The notes below the pieces were generated by a model. It ran no database searches and was not told the origin of the DNA. It worked only from the letters and a program-made list of their open reading frames with translations. Positions 10,177 to 19,587 of a stretch of DNA of 64,000 nt are shown here, piece after piece (within the stretch, counting starts at the first letter, position 1; the number at the start of each line of letters is the position of its first letter). Both the position numbers and the translations under genes were made by a program. This DNA comes from Fulvimarina sp. (GTDB lineage Bacteria > Pseudomonadota > Alphaproteobacteria > Rhizobiales > Rhizobiaceae), in assembly GCA_002700095.1 (NCBI GenBank), contig PACL01000064.1, positions 88,984 to 152,983 of the forward strand, in the 5' to 3' direction.

Positions 10177-11474
10177 GCGTCGAGATCACCCGGCTCGCCA
10201 ACGGCCTCACCATCGCCACCGAGACCATGCCGACGCTGGAAAGCGCGGCGCTGGGCATCTGGGTCAAGGCGGGCGCCCGCGACGAGATGGCGAATGAGCA
10301 CGGTATCGCCCATCTCCTCGAACACATGGCCTTCAAGGGCACCTCGCGGCGCACCGCACGGCAGATCGCCGAACAGATCGAGGACGTCGGCGGCGACCTC
10401 AACGCCGCGACCAGCGTCGAGACCACCTCCTACTACGCCCGCGTCCTGAAGAACGACGTGCCGCTGGCGATCGACATCCTCACCGACATCCTGGTCGATT
10501 CGCGCTTCGACGAGGCCGAGCTCGAGCGCGAGCAGCAGGTCATCCTGCAGGAGATCGGCGCTGCGGAGGATACGCCCGACGACATCGTCTTCGACCATTT
10601 CCAGGAAGCCGCCTTCAAGAGCCAGATCATCGGCCGGCCGATCCTCGGGACGCGCCAGACGGTGAAGTCCTTCACCCCCGACGATCTGAGGGCCTATCTT
10701 GCCCGCCACTACGGCCCGGACCGCATGGTCGTCGCGGCGGCCGGCGCCGTGTCCCACAAGGCCGTCGTCGAACAGGTCTCGGCGGCGCTCGGCTCGGGCG
10801 CGACGCCTGCGCCGCCGGCGAATGGGGCACGCGAGCCCGCCACCTATGTCGGCGGCGAATTTCGCCAGAGCCGCGATCTCGCCGACGCCCAGATGGTGCT
10901 CGGCTTCGAGGGCCGGCCCTACTATGCGCGGGATTTCTACGCCTCCCAGGTGCTGTCGCTGATTCTCGGCGGCGGCATGTCGTCGCGGCTCTTCCAGGAG
11001 GTGCGCGAGCGCCGCGGCCTCTGCTACGCGATCTACGCCTTCCACTGGAGCTTCTCCGACACCGGCATCTTCGGGATCCACGCGGCGACCGGCGAGGAGG
11101 AGCTCGCCGAGCTCGCCCCGGTGATCGTCGACGAGCTGCTCGAAGCGGCGAGCGGGATCTCCGAAGCCGAGGTGACCCGGGCACGGGCGCAGATGCGCGC
11201 CAGCCTCCTGATGTCCCAGGAGAGCCCGGCCTCGCGCGCCGGCCAGATCGCCAGGCAGCTGATGTTCAACGGCGAGGTCATCCCCAACGAGGAGCTGATC
11301 GCCCGGCTCGACGCGATCACCGCGCCGCGCCTTGCCGATCTCGCCGGCCGGATCTTCAGCGGCTCGCGGCCGACGCTCGCGGCCATCGGCCCCTTGTCGC
11401 GGCTGCCGGATCTCGACGACATCTGCGGCCGCCTTGCGGCAACGCCGCAGGCCAGGGTGGCGGCCGGGCGATGA
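10173..11474 (+). CDS. M16-family zinc metallopeptidase (processing-peptidase-like)
   Basis: The 433-residue product has the inverted zinc motif HLLEH at residues 47-51 in the context GIAHLLEHMAFKGT, with the distal zinc Glu in the helix EREQQVILQEI. The second half (about 220-420) is the inactive M16 repeat, with the glycine-rich loop SLILGGGMSSRLFQE. It resembles the mitochondrial processing peptidase beta subunit and bacterial PqqL/YmxG-type enzymes. It has no signal peptide, so it is probably cytoplasmic. It is linked to thrC by an ATGA overlap, an arrangement common in Rhizobiales whose meaning is unclear. Confidence 0.93.
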   Translation: MSVEITRLANGLTIATETMPTLESAALGIWVKAGARDEMANEHGIAHLLEHMAFKGTSRRTARQIAEQIEDVGGDLNAATSVETTSYYARVLKNDVPLAIDILTDILVDSRFDEAELEREQQVILQEIGAAEDTPDDIVFDHFQEAAFKSQIIGRPILGTRQTVKSFTPDDLRAYLARHYGPDRMVVAAAGAVSHKAVVEQVSAALGSGATPAPPANGAREPATYVGGEFRQSRDLADAQMVLGFEGRPYYARDFYASQVLSLILGGGMSSRLFQEVRERRGLCYAIYAFHWSFSDTGIFGIHAATGEEELAELAPVIVDELLEAASGISEAEVTRARAQMRASLLMSQESPASRAGQIARQLMFNGEVIPNEELIARLDAITAPRLADLAGRIFSGSRPTLAAIGPLSRLPDLDDICGRLAATPQARVAAGR

Positions 11475-11560
11475 GCCGGGCCTTCGTCCGGCCGGCGCAT
11501 CCGCGCTTCGGCTGACCCCGCACCCATCCTGCGACACCGGGCTTTGAAACCTCCCACGCC

Positions 11561-12202
11561 ATGGGCCTGATCGACAACCTCAGCCGGCCGAACGTCCCCG
11601 TCCTGACCGGCGACGGCGTCGTCCTGCGCCTGCCGCGCCGCTCGGACTATCCCGCCTGGCGCAGGCTGCGCGAGGAGAGCCGAGCCTTCCTGACGCCGTG
11701 GGAACCGGTCTGGACCGACGACGAATTGTCCTGGCCGGCCTTTCGCCGCCGCATCGCCCGATACAATCACGAGGCACGGGACGCCTCCGGCTACTCCTTC
11801 TTCGTCTTCGACCGGGCCGGAACCACCCTCCTCGGCGGCATCACCGTCGGCCACATCCGCCGCGGCGTTGCCCAGTCGGCGACCCTCGGCTACTGGATGG
11901 GCGAGCGCTATGCCGGAAAGGGCCACATGCGCCGGGCCGTCGAGGCGGTGAAACTTTTCGCCTTCGAGATCGAGGGGCTGCACCGGATCGAGGCGGCGTG
12001 CCTACCGAGGAACCAGCGTTCCATCCAGCTGCTCGAGCGTTGCGGCTTTTCACGCGAAGGCCACTTGCGCGGTTACCTCAAGATCGCCGGGAAATGGGAA
12101 GACCATTGCCTCTACGCGCTGCTTGTCGAAGAATGGTCGCGATCTGCCGCTACTGCAGCGGCCCGCGGGCCCGCAGCGATCATTGGTCGGCAGAATGGGT
12201 AG
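11561..12202 (+). CDS. GNAT acetyltransferase, RimJ/RimL type
   Basis: The 213-residue product has the RimJ/RimL acetyltransferase layout: an N-terminal VVLRLPRRSDYPAW strand-helix, a central LGYWMGERYAGKGHMRRAV acetyl-CoA-binding loop (Q/RxxGxG/A form) and the C-terminal NQRSIQLLERCGFSREGHLR signature. These enzymes acetylate the N-terminus of ribosomal or other proteins. It follows the M16 gene by 86 bases and may belong to the thrC transcription unit. The exact substrate is unknown. Confidence 0.9.
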   Translation: MGLIDNLSRPNVPVLTGDGVVLRLPRRSDYPAWRRLREESRAFLTPWEPVWTDDELSWPAFRRRIARYNHEARDASGYSFFVFDRAGTTLLGGITVGHIRRGVAQSATLGYWMGERYAGKGHMRRAVEAVKLFAFEIEGLHRIEAACLPRNQRSIQLLERCGFSREGHLRGYLKIAGKWEDHCLYALLVEEWSRSAATAAARGPAAIIGRQNG

Positions 12203-12504
12203 TTCGGCTGCGTTCGAGCGTCCTTCCACCGTCGCTCCCGGATGCCGGCGCGACGGTGTCGCGGCGCACCGGAGGCTCCCGGCCGGAGACGTTGCATCGT
12301 GCGGCTGATCGCGGCTTCACCGACCCGCCGAAAGCTGCGACACTCCACCGCGGCGGACGAGTGGGGCAACCGGGGCGGGCGGAAGCTCCCGATCGTCGGC
12401 GAGCGGTCAGAAAACATCCCGGTCCGGGCGTCCAGCGCCCGGCCGGATACGGCCGGGATACGGCCAGCAGGCCTCAAAGGGCCAGAAGGAAAGCGCCGGG
12501 GGGC
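12203..12504. other. intergenic, small GC-rich repeats, no gene seen
   Basis: This contains a 7-base inverted repeat CCGGGCG (12424-12430) / CGCCCGG (12436-12442), then two near-identical copies of GGCCGGATAC, all shortly before the EAL gene. There is no T tract after the hairpin, so terminator function is uncertain. No coding pattern was seen. Confidence 0.45.
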
Positions 12505-15393
12505 ATGCGGTTCATCATTCAGCGTTGGCTGATCATCATTCTCGCCTTCGCGTCGCTTGCCGGGCTGGTCTCGCCCGCACTCGCGCTCGAGCCGGTGGGC
12601 GTCTCGCGTGAAGACGTCGCCATCGACCTCGAGCCCGCCACGGACGTCTATTACGGCCAGGGGCGCAACTTCCAGGTCACCACCGTGCCCGGCGCCGACG
12701 GCATCGTCCGGCGCATCGAGGTCGAGGCGAAATCGCCCAGCGCCTCGGGCAACTGGGCTGTCTTCGCGCTCGCCAACAACACCGACGAGCAGCTGGACCG
12801 GCTCGTCGTCGCCTCGCATTTCCGCCTCGTCGGCTCCGGCATCCTGTCGCCCGACCTCGGCTCCCAGCGCATCGCCTCGATCACCCCCAGCCAGGGCTTT
12901 GCGCTGGAGCGGCAATCCAGCACCGATGCCGACGTCTTCCTCGTCACCCTCGATCCCGGCTCGGTCGTCACCTTCGTCGCCGAGCTGACGAGCCCGAAGC
13001 TTCCCGAGCTGCGCCTGTGGGAGCCGAACGGCTACAAGGACACGATCAACGCCTTCACCCTCTATCGCGGCATCGTGCTCGGCATCGCCGGCCTTCTCGC
13101 CGTGTTCCTGACGATCCTCTTCGTGGTCAAGGGTTCGGCGATGTTCCCCGCCGCGGCGGCCCTCGCCTGGGCGGTGCTGGGCTATATCTGCATCGACTTC
13201 GACTTCTGGCAGAAGCTCCTGCCGCTGGCGCCGGGGCAGGAACGGGTCTGGCGCGCCGGCACCGAGGTGGCGCTGGCCTTCACCCTGGCGATGTTCCTGT
13301 TCGCCTATCTCAACCTCAATCGATGGCACCGGGCGCTGTCGATCACCCTCCTCGTCTGGCTGGCGCTGCTCGCCGGCCTCGGGGCGTTGGCCGCCTTCGA
13401 GCCGGTGGTCGCCTCCGGCATCGCGCGGCTGTCGCTTGCCGCCACCGCCGGCATCGGGCTGGCGCTGATCGTCGGGCTGTCCTTCCACGGCTTCGACCGG
13501 GCGGTGATGCTGATCCCGACCTGGTGCCTCATCATCCTCTGGCTGGTGGCCAGCTGGATGACCGTCTCCGGGCGCATCGACAACGACATCATCCAGCCGG
13601 CACTCGGCGGCGGCCTCGTGCTGATCGTGCTCTTGATCGGCTTCACGGTGATGCAGCACGCCTTTGCCGGCGGCAGCTTCGCCCAGGGGCTGCTGTCCGA
13701 CATGGAGCGGCGGTCGCTGGCTCTCGCAGGCGCCGGCGACGCGGTGTTCGACTGGGACGTGCCACGCGACCGCATCTTCGTCGGCGCCGACGGCGACACG
13801 CTCTCCGGCATGCCGATCGGGGCGATGAACGGCGCAGCCCGCGACTGGCTGCCGATCCTCCATCCCGACGACCGCGACCGCTTCAAGCTGACCTTCGACA
13901 CGGTGATCGAGCATCGCCGCGGCCGCATCGTCCAGGAGTTTCGCGTCACGGACGAGGACGGCCATTACCACTGGATGCAGCTTCGCGCCCGGCCGGTGCT
14001 CGGCTCCGACGGCGAGGTGGCGCGCTGCGTCGGCACGCTGAAGGACGTGACCGAGCAGAAGAAGGCCGAGGAACGGCTGCTCCACGACGCGCTGCACGAC
14101 CAGCTGACCGGGCTCCCCAACCGTGAGCTGTTCGGCGACCGGCTAGAGGCGATCGGCGTCCTTGCCGCGACAAGGGACGACGTGCGCCCGACCATCTTCG
14201 TCATCGACGTCGACCGCTTCAAGCAGGTGAACGACGATTTCGGCCTCGCCGTCGGCGACACCATCCTCCTCACCGTCGGCCGCCGGCTGAAGCGCATCCT
14301 GAAACCCCAGGATTCGCTCGCCCGGCTCGGCAGCGACCAGTTCGGCCTGATCCTCGTCTCCGAGAGCGACGTCGCCTCCGTCGCGTCCTTCGCCGAATCC
14401 CTGCGCGAGGCGATCAAGGCGCCGATCTCGCTCGCCGGCCGGGAGATCGTTCTCACCGGCTCGATCGGCCTGTCGGGCTGGGCGGAGGGGGCGACCAGCG
14501 AGGAGACGCTGAAGGAGGCCGAGCTCGCCATGTATCAGGCGAAACGCTTCGGCGGCGACCGCATCGAGCCGTTCCGCCCGGCCTACAAGACCATCGGCTC
14601 CGGCCGGCTGCAGCTGGAATCCGACCTTCGCCGGGCCTTCGAGCGCTCGGAGCTGTCTCTCGCCTTCCAGCCGATCGTCGATCTGGAATCAGAGAAGGTC
14701 GACGGCTTCGAGGCGCTGATGCGCTGGGAGCATCCGCGCCGCGGCGCGATCTCCCCGGCCGAGTTCGTGCCGATCGCCGAAAACACCGGGCTGATCGTCA
14801 CCCTCGGCCAGTTCGCCCTCGAGGAAGCCGCCAAGCGCCTCTGCGACCTCCACCGGGCAACCGGCGACGACAGCTTCTTCATGTCGGTCAACATTTCCAG
14901 CCGCCAGCTGATCCGCCAGGATCTCATTGCCGACGTCAGGAGCGTCCTCGACCGCTACAAGCTCGCACCGCGCTGCCTGAAGCTGGAATTGACCGAATCC
15001 ATGGTGATGGACAATCCGGAGCGCTCGGCCAAGCTCCTCGCCAAGCTGCGCGATCTCGGCGTCGGCCTGTCCCTCGACGACTTCGGCACCGGCCACTCCT
15101 CCCTCGCCTATCTGATGCGCTTTCCCTTCGACACGCTGAAGATCGACCAGTCCTTCCTCAGGAACAACGACCAGCCGCAGCGGCCGATCATCCTTCACTC
15201 GATCGTCACCATGGCCCACGACCTCGATCTCAAGGTCGTTGCCGAGGGCGTGGAGAGCGAGAGCGACATCGTCCAGCTGCGCCAGCTCGGCTGCGAATAC
15301 GCCCAGAGCTTCGCCTTCTCGCCGCCGATCAACTTCGAAATGGCGCGGCGGCTGCTGGTGGATCGATCGGCGAGTCTGAAGCGGGCGAGCTGA
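12505..15393 (+). CDS. membrane PAS-GGDEF-EAL protein, probable c-di-GMP phosphodiesterase
   Basis: The 962-residue product has a signal peptide (about 1-29), a periplasmic domain (about 30-180) and a block of about seven membrane segments (about 184-385). The topology matches 7TMR-DISM sensors. A PAS domain (about 400-520), a GGDEF domain (about 527-690) and an EAL domain (about 698-955) follow. The GGDEF signature is RLGSDQF, with Gly to Ser and Glu to Gln changes, so cyclase activity is unlikely. The EAL catalytic set looks intact: FEALMRW, the Asn of VNISS, ELTES, DDFGTGHSS, the Lys of LKIDQSF, EGVES and the Gln of YAQSF. It should therefore hydrolyse c-di-GMP. The frame is open far upstream, but the ATG at 12505 directly precedes the signal peptide. 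Confidence 0.9.
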   Translation: MRFIIQRWLIIILAFASLAGLVSPALALEPVGVSREDVAIDLEPATDVYYGQGRNFQVTTVPGADGIVRRIEVEAKSPSASGNWAVFALANNTDEQLDRLVVASHFRLVGSGILSPDLGSQRIASITPSQGFALERQSSTDADVFLVTLDPGSVVTFVAELTSPKLPELRLWEPNGYKDTINAFTLYRGIVLGIAGLLAVFLTILFVVKGSAMFPAAAALAWAVLGYICIDFDFWQKLLPLAPGQERVWRAGTEVALAFTLAMFLFAYLNLNRWHRALSITLLVWLALLAGLGALAAFEPVVASGIARLSLAATAGIGLALIVGLSFHGFDRAVMLIPTWCLIILWLVASWMTVSGRIDNDIIQPALGGGLVLIVLLIGFTVMQHAFAGGSFAQGLLSDMERRSLALAGAGDAVFDWDVPRDRIFVGADGDTLSGMPIGAMNGAARDWLPILHPDDRDRFKLTFDTVIEHRRGRIVQEFRVTDEDGHYHWMQLRARPVLGSDGEVARCVGTLKDVTEQKKAEERLLHDALHDQLTGLPNRELFGDRLEAIGVLAATRDDVRPTIFVIDVDRFKQVNDDFGLAVGDTILLTVGRRLKRILKPQDSLARLGSDQFGLILVSESDVASVASFAESLREAIKAPISLAGREIVLTGSIGLSGWAEGATSEETLKEAELAMYQAKRFGGDRIEPFRPAYKTIGSGRLQLESDLRRAFERSELSLAFQPIVDLESEKVDGFEALMRWEHPRRGAISPAEFVPIAENTGLIVTLGQFALEEAAKRLCDLHRATGDDSFFMSVNISSRQLIRQDLIADVRSVLDRYKLAPRCLKLELTESMVMDNPERSAKLLAKLRDLGVGLSLDDFGTGHSSLAYLMRFPFDTLKIDQSFLRNNDQPQRPIILHSIVTMAHDLDLKVVAEGVESESDIVQLRQLGCEYAQSFAFSPPINFEMARRLLVDRSASLKRAS

Positions 15394-15809
15394 GAAGCGG
15401 CGGGTTTTCGGACGCGCATTGCGTGGGTCCAGGCTCGCAGCGCTTGTCGCCACATGATCGTCGCGTCTCGTCCAGCCGACCCTTCAGAACGTCATGTCCC
15501 GCGAGTTCGGTTGAAGAGTCGTTGCAAAAGTCGACGCTTCGTCATCCCGGGCTTGACCCGGGATCCATTCCAAACCGTCGATGATCTTACGCTGACCCAC
15601 CGCCGATATCGCGGTTCTTCTGAAGCGAATGGCCACTTCGACGCGGAGGAATGGATTCCGGGTCAGGCCCGGGAAGACCAGGTGTTAATGCCATCGCCTC
15701 TTCTGCACCGCAACGCGACTCGCATTCCCCTTGAACCGAGGCGGATCAAGGCAGAAAGGGCGGTGCGGCTATCGACGGCCATCGGGGACCCTGCCGCCCT
15801 CGCCCGCTC
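15394..15809. other. intergenic region holding the inverted repeat
   Basis: This 416-base gap lies between the convergent EAL-protein and YqgE genes. Apart from the inverted repeat at 15541-15678, no gene, RNA or T-tract terminator was seen. Confidence 0.6.
15541..15678. repeat. large inverted intergenic repeat (alphaproteobacterial palindromic type)
   Basis: The arms at 15541-15571 (beginning GTCATCCCGGGCTTGACC) and 15648-15678 (ending GGCCCGGGAAGAC) are reverse complements over 31 bases with 3 mismatches, separated by 76 bases. Each arm itself holds a CCGGG..CCCGG palindrome. Elements built around GTCATCCCGGGCTTGACCCG are widely dispersed between genes in alphaproteobacteria. It sits between two convergent genes (stops at 15393 and 15810) and could fold into an mRNA-end structure. 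Confidence 0.85.
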
Positions 15810-16424
15810 TCAGGCGTGGCCGGCCTCGACCGCGAGAAACGCCGGCTCGATGCCGAGAAGGCCCAGCGCCCGCTTGTATTTGGCGTCGAGGTCGGTGTCG
15901 AAGACGATGCCGAGATCGGCCTTGCAGGTCAGCCAGCCATTGGCGGCGATCTCTTCTTCCAGCTGCCCCGGTGCCCAGCCGGAATAGCCGAGCGCCATGA
16001 TCGCCGTGCGCGGCCCCATGCCTTCCGAGATGGCCCGCAGAATGTCGACGGTCGGCGTCAGGGCGATGTTTTCCGCCACATGGACGGTGGATTCGGAATC
16101 GTAGTCGTCGGAATGGAGGACGAAGCCGCGCCCCTTCTCCACCGGTCCGCCGACGCAGACCGAGACCTCGCGCCCGCCCGAGGGCAGCCGGATCGCGTCC
16201 TCGCTCTCGACGACGCCGAGCTGGGTGAGGAGCGCCGGAAAGCTCATGGGCTGGGACTTGTTGATGATGAAACCCATTGCCCCGTTGGGCGAATGGGCGC
16301 AGACATAGACGACCGTACGGGCGAAGGGCTCGTCGCTGATCGCGGGCATCGCGATCAGGAAGTGCCCTTCGAGGGAGTTCGCGACGTCGCCATCGACGGA
16401 ATCGAGATCGATATCGAGCTTCAT
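15810..16424 (-). CDS. YqgE/AlgH family protein (DUF179)
   Basis: The 204-residue product matches the YqgE/AlgH family in length and motifs: LEGHFLIAMPAISDEPFARTVVY near the start, NGAMGFIINK, a VCVGGPVEKG loop and GYSGWAPGQLEEEI near residue 155. Despite the AlgH name, the biochemical role is not settled. No signal or membrane segment is seen. It is divergent from the DsbD-N-like gene across 16425-16693. Confidence 0.93.
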   Translation of the reverse strand: MKLDIDLDSVDGDVANSLEGHFLIAMPAISDEPFARTVVYVCAHSPNGAMGFIINKSQPMSFPALLTQLGVVESEDAIRLPSGGREVSVCVGGPVEKGRGFVLHSDDYDSESTVHVAENIALTPTVDILRAISEGMGPRTAIMALGYSGWAPGQLEEEIAANGWLTCKADLGIVFDTDLDAKYKRALGLLGIEPAFLAVEAGHA

Positions 16425-16693
16425 TCTACCTCACCGCATGGTTTGCGACAGCGGGCCTTTCGTCAATGCGACATCTCAGCGGCCGCGTTCGGGCGAGCCC
16501 GAGAGACAGCGCCGCCGGGCCGCGAAACGATCACCCCGCCGAGCCGGCGCCGATGACCGCACGTGAAAACCAATCCTGCTGCAACAAAGGTGGCATCGGC
16601 TTCGAAGAATGACCAGAGCAGATTTGTCACGAGCTTCCCGAAAACGACAAAAAGCCGTTATCTGACTTCTGGAAACCAGCGAAGAAACCGAGT

Positions 16694-17608
16694 ATGCAGC
16701 GCTTCAATCGTCTCTCCGCCGCCCGTCGCCCCCCTCGCCGCAAGCCGCGCCTCGCGGCGCCCGGCAGCGACGCTCCCGCTGATGCCGGCAGCGTGATCCG
16801 GCGTCTGGTCCTCATTGCGCTGGTTGCGGCGACCGTCCCCGCAATCCCTGCCTCTGCCGCCGCCAGCGATCCGAGCGTTTTTTCCAATGGCGAGGTGAGC
16901 CTGCGTCTCGTGCGCGCGTCGGAGCCCGTGGACGGTGCCGTGCGGGCCGCGCTGATCGTCGATCTGGCACCCGGCTGGAAGACCTACTGGCTCGATCCCG
17001 GCGCCTCCGGGGTTCCGCCGCAGATCGATCTGTCGAAGACCGCGGGTTTCCAGACGATCCGCGCCCGTTTTCCCGCGCCGCATCGCTTCGGCGAGGCCGA
17101 AACCCGCGCCAACGGCTACAAGGGCGACGTCGCCTTCGCCTTCGAACTCGACGTCGAGCCGGGCGAGACCATCGGGACCATCGAGGCTTCGGTGTTCATG
17201 GGCGTCTGCCAGGAGATCTGCATCCCCGTACAGGCCAGTCTTGCGGCCTCCGCCACCGGCGCCGAGGCGGATGCAGCCGTCGCAAAGGCCTTCGCGGCAC
17301 TGCCGCGGGAGGCCGGAGACGACGCCGTCACCATCTCCGGTGATGCGACCGCGCTGCGCATCACGGTCAAGGATCCGGACGTAGCCCCGGGCAGCGGCGC
17401 ACCGGATCTTTTCGTCACCTCGCGTGACGGCTGGTATTTCGACGAGCCGACGCAGGTGTCGACGCAGGGAGGCATCAGCGTCTTCGCGGTGCCGGTCGCC
17501 GAAGCCCCGTCCGGGGTCAGCGGGCCGCCGGAAATGGTCGATCTCGTCTATACCCGCGACGGCGCGGCGCTCGAGGCGGCCGCCGTCCCCGTCGCGCCGC
17601 AGGGCTGA
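16694..17608 (+). CDS. secreted protein with DsbD N-terminal-like (DsbD alpha) domain
   Basis: The 304-residue product has a long basic N-terminus followed by a hydrophobic segment (about residues 37-57, LVLIALVAATVPAIPASAAA) that acts as a signal peptide or anchor. The rest matches the periplasmic DsbD N-terminal domain: GWKTYWLDPGASG, and the Cys pair in FMGVCQEICIP that in DsbD carries electrons to periplasmic partners. The membrane and thioredoxin-like parts of DsbD are absent, so it must work with another thiol reductase or have another role. A start within the first 35 residues, closer to the signal peptide, is possible. The peroxiredoxin gene follows. Confidence 0.83.
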   Translation: MQRFNRLSAARRPPRRKPRLAAPGSDAPADAGSVIRRLVLIALVAATVPAIPASAAASDPSVFSNGEVSLRLVRASEPVDGAVRAALIVDLAPGWKTYWLDPGASGVPPQIDLSKTAGFQTIRARFPAPHRFGEAETRANGYKGDVAFAFELDVEPGETIGTIEASVFMGVCQEICIPVQASLAASATGAEADAAVAKAFAALPREAGDDAVTISGDATALRITVKDPDVAPGSGAPDLFVTSRDGWYFDEPTQVSTQGGISVFAVPVAEAPSGVSGPPEMVDLVYTRDGAALEAAAVPVAPQG

Positions 17609-17769
17609 AGCCGCTGTCCCAAGCCTTGAACGGGGCGCGGGGATGGGCAAAAATCGCCGCGCTGGCGGCACCGCCGCTGGACAAGCGGGCCTCGGGCGCC
17701 AGATCGTGAGCGGCGAACGGCGGATCGAACGATGCCGCCGCCTTTTCCATTGATAGCGGAGTTTTCGAC

Positions 17770-18255
17770 ATGACCATCGCCGTCGGCGACAAAATCCCGA
17801 ACGCCACCGTCAAGACCCGCACCGATGACGGCCCGGCCGACCTTTCGACCGGCGACATCTTCGCCGGCAAGACGGTCGTGCTCTTCGGCGTTCCCGGCGC
17901 CTTCACGCCGACCTGCTCGATGAACCACCTGCCGGGCTTCCTCACCCACAACGACGAGTTCCGCGAAAAGGGCGTCGACACCATCGCCGTCGTCGCGGTC
18001 AACGACATCTTCGTAATGGGCGCCTGGGAGAAGTCCAGCGAGGCGTCGGGCAAGATCCTCTTCCTCTCCGACGGCAACGGCGAGCTCACCAAGGCGCTCG
18101 GTCTCGACATCGACCTGTCCGTCGCCGGCCTCGGCACGCGCTCCAAGCGCTATTCGATGCTGGTCGAGGACAGCGTCGTGAAGCAGCTCAACATCGAGGA
18201 GAGCCCCGGCCAGGCCGACAAGTCCAGCGCCGAGGCCCTGCTCGAGCAGATGTGA
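17770..18255 (+). CDS. 1-Cys peroxiredoxin, Prx5 type
   Basis: The 161-residue product reduces hydrogen peroxide and alkyl hydroperoxides. The peroxidatic Cys49 lies in VPGAFTPTCS, the Prx5 signature. No other cysteine is present, so it must rely on glutathione/glutaredoxin or another thiol for reduction. The length is normal. The ATG at 17770 has GCGGAG upstream. It follows the DsbD-N-like redox gene by 161 bases and may share its transcript; a stem-loop follows the stop. Confidence 0.94.
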   Translation: MTIAVGDKIPNATVKTRTDDGPADLSTGDIFAGKTVVLFGVPGAFTPTCSMNHLPGFLTHNDEFREKGVDTIAVVAVNDIFVMGAWEKSSEASGKILFLSDGNGELTKALGLDIDLSVAGLGTRSKRYSMLVEDSVVKQLNIEESPGQADKSSAEALLEQM

Positions 18256-18261
18256 GAAGCA

Positions 18262-18286
18262 GCGGTCGGCCGGGATCGCCGACCGC
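18262..18286 (+). terminator. stem-loop after peroxiredoxin gene, possible terminator
   Basis: A perfect 9-pair stem (GCGGTCGGC at 18262-18270 with GCCGACCGC at 18278-18286) with a 7-base loop lies 6 bases after the stop codon. Only a short TTT follows some bases later, so efficiency is uncertain. It may also serve the convergent aminopeptidase gene. Confidence 0.5.
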
Positions 18287-18384
18287 CACCTCGCCTTTCG
18301 TCAGTCCGGCGGTCCAGGCGAACTGGTCGCTGGCCGCCCACTTGAGAACGGCGGGCCGGCCCGGCAGAGGCCGGGCCGATGCCA

Positions 18385-19422
18385 TCAATGCGCGGCGACG
18401 AACGCCGTCAGGATCTCCCGCGCCGCCTGAAGGTCGCGCTTGTCGATCATCTCGGCGACGGTATGGATGTAGCGCGTGCCGACGACGATGCCGATCGCCC
18501 GTGCGCCGATGCCGGCCTGCTGCGCCGCCGCGCCGTCCTGCCCGCCCTTGGCAAGGATGGTGCGCTGGCAGGCGATGCCCTTCTCCTTCGCCAGCGCCTC
18601 GATCTCCTTGACCAGCGCATAGTCGGCGATGAAGGACCCGTCCTTCATGTGCAGGCCGAAGCCCGCTCCGTGGACCGTGGTGCGGTCCTTCTCCGGCACG
18701 CCCGGCGTGTCGCAGGCGAGCGTCGTGTCGACGCCGATGGCGATGTCCGGCGCGACGCCATAGGAGGCGGTCTTGGCGCCGCGCAGCCCGACCTCCTCCT
18801 GGGCGGTGAAGGCGACGGTCAGCTCGCAATCGTGGGACAGGCCCTCCTCGACGAGTTTGCGGACCGCTTCCAGGCCAAGCCAGCAGGCGATGCGGTTGTC
18901 GAGGGCCTTGGAGACGATCTTCTCGCCCATCTCCTCGAAGGGCTCGTTCATCACGACATAGTCGCCGACCTGGATCCTCTCCTTCGCCGCTGCGCCGAGA
19001 CCGGTGTCGACGACGAACTCGTTCGGCTCCGGCATCTTCTTGCGCTCTTCCGGCGACTGGATGTGGATCGGCTTGCCCTCGGCGTTCATCACGCCCTTGA
19101 TGTCGCCCTCGTCGGTGCAGACGAGGACGCGGCGCGAGAACAGATTGCGCGGATCGAAGCCGCCCACCGGATCGACATGGACGAAGCCCTTGTCGGTGAC
19201 GTGGGAGACGAGAAAGCCGATCTCGTCCATGTGGCAGAGGAGCAGCAGCTTCTCCGGCTTCTCTCCCTTGCCCTTGCGGGTGCAGATCAGCGAGCCGAGC
19301 GCGTCGGTGCGGATGTCGTCGAAGAGGCCCTTCGCCTCCGCCTCGATCAGCGCCCGCACGCGGGTCTCGCGGCCGGGCACGCCGGGTGTCTCGCAGAGGC
19401 GCTTGAGAAGGTCGAGATTCAT
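18385..19422 (-). CDS. M42-family zinc aminopeptidase (FrvX/glutamyl aminopeptidase-like)
   Basis: The 345-residue product is a cytoplasmic dinuclear metallo-aminopeptidase related to TET peptidases and FrvX. Metal-site motifs are the His and Asp of LLCHMDEIGF, DNRIACW, the catalytic Glu pair of TAQEEVGLRGA, the Asp of IGVDTTLACD, and the distal His of GTRYIHTVAEM. The length is normal. It starts at the ATG at 19422, with GGATTTTCC just upstream, and is convergent with the peroxiredoxin gene. It trims peptides to amino acids; the physiological substrate is unknown. Confidence 0.93.
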   Translation of the reverse strand: MNLDLLKRLCETPGVPGRETRVRALIEAEAKGLFDDIRTDALGSLICTRKGKGEKPEKLLLLCHMDEIGFLVSHVTDKGFVHVDPVGGFDPRNLFSRRVLVCTDEGDIKGVMNAEGKPIHIQSPEERKKMPEPNEFVVDTGLGAAAKERIQVGDYVVMNEPFEEMGEKIVSKALDNRIACWLGLEAVRKLVEEGLSHDCELTVAFTAQEEVGLRGAKTASYGVAPDIAIGVDTTLACDTPGVPEKDRTTVHGAGFGLHMKDGSFIADYALVKEIEALAKEKGIACQRTILAKGGQDGAAAQQAGIGARAIGIVVGTRYIHTVAEMIDKRDLQAAREILTAFVAAH

Positions 19423-19587
19423 GGAAAATCCTGTTGTTTGACAATGCAGCCGGCGGCGGGAGCAGCCGGCCTATCAATTTGCATCACGGGAGTATCGCTG
19501 GGGTCCGCGACCCAGAGTGTTTTCGCTTTTTGGCCAGTTCGCGTGGTCGCGACGGTCGGCTCGGACCCGCCTGAGCGGTTCCCTGGA

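Noticed and set aside
12112..14097. 661-codon open frame on the minus strand
   Set aside because: It is antisense to the acetyltransferase and EAL genes and reads as charged low-complexity sequence.
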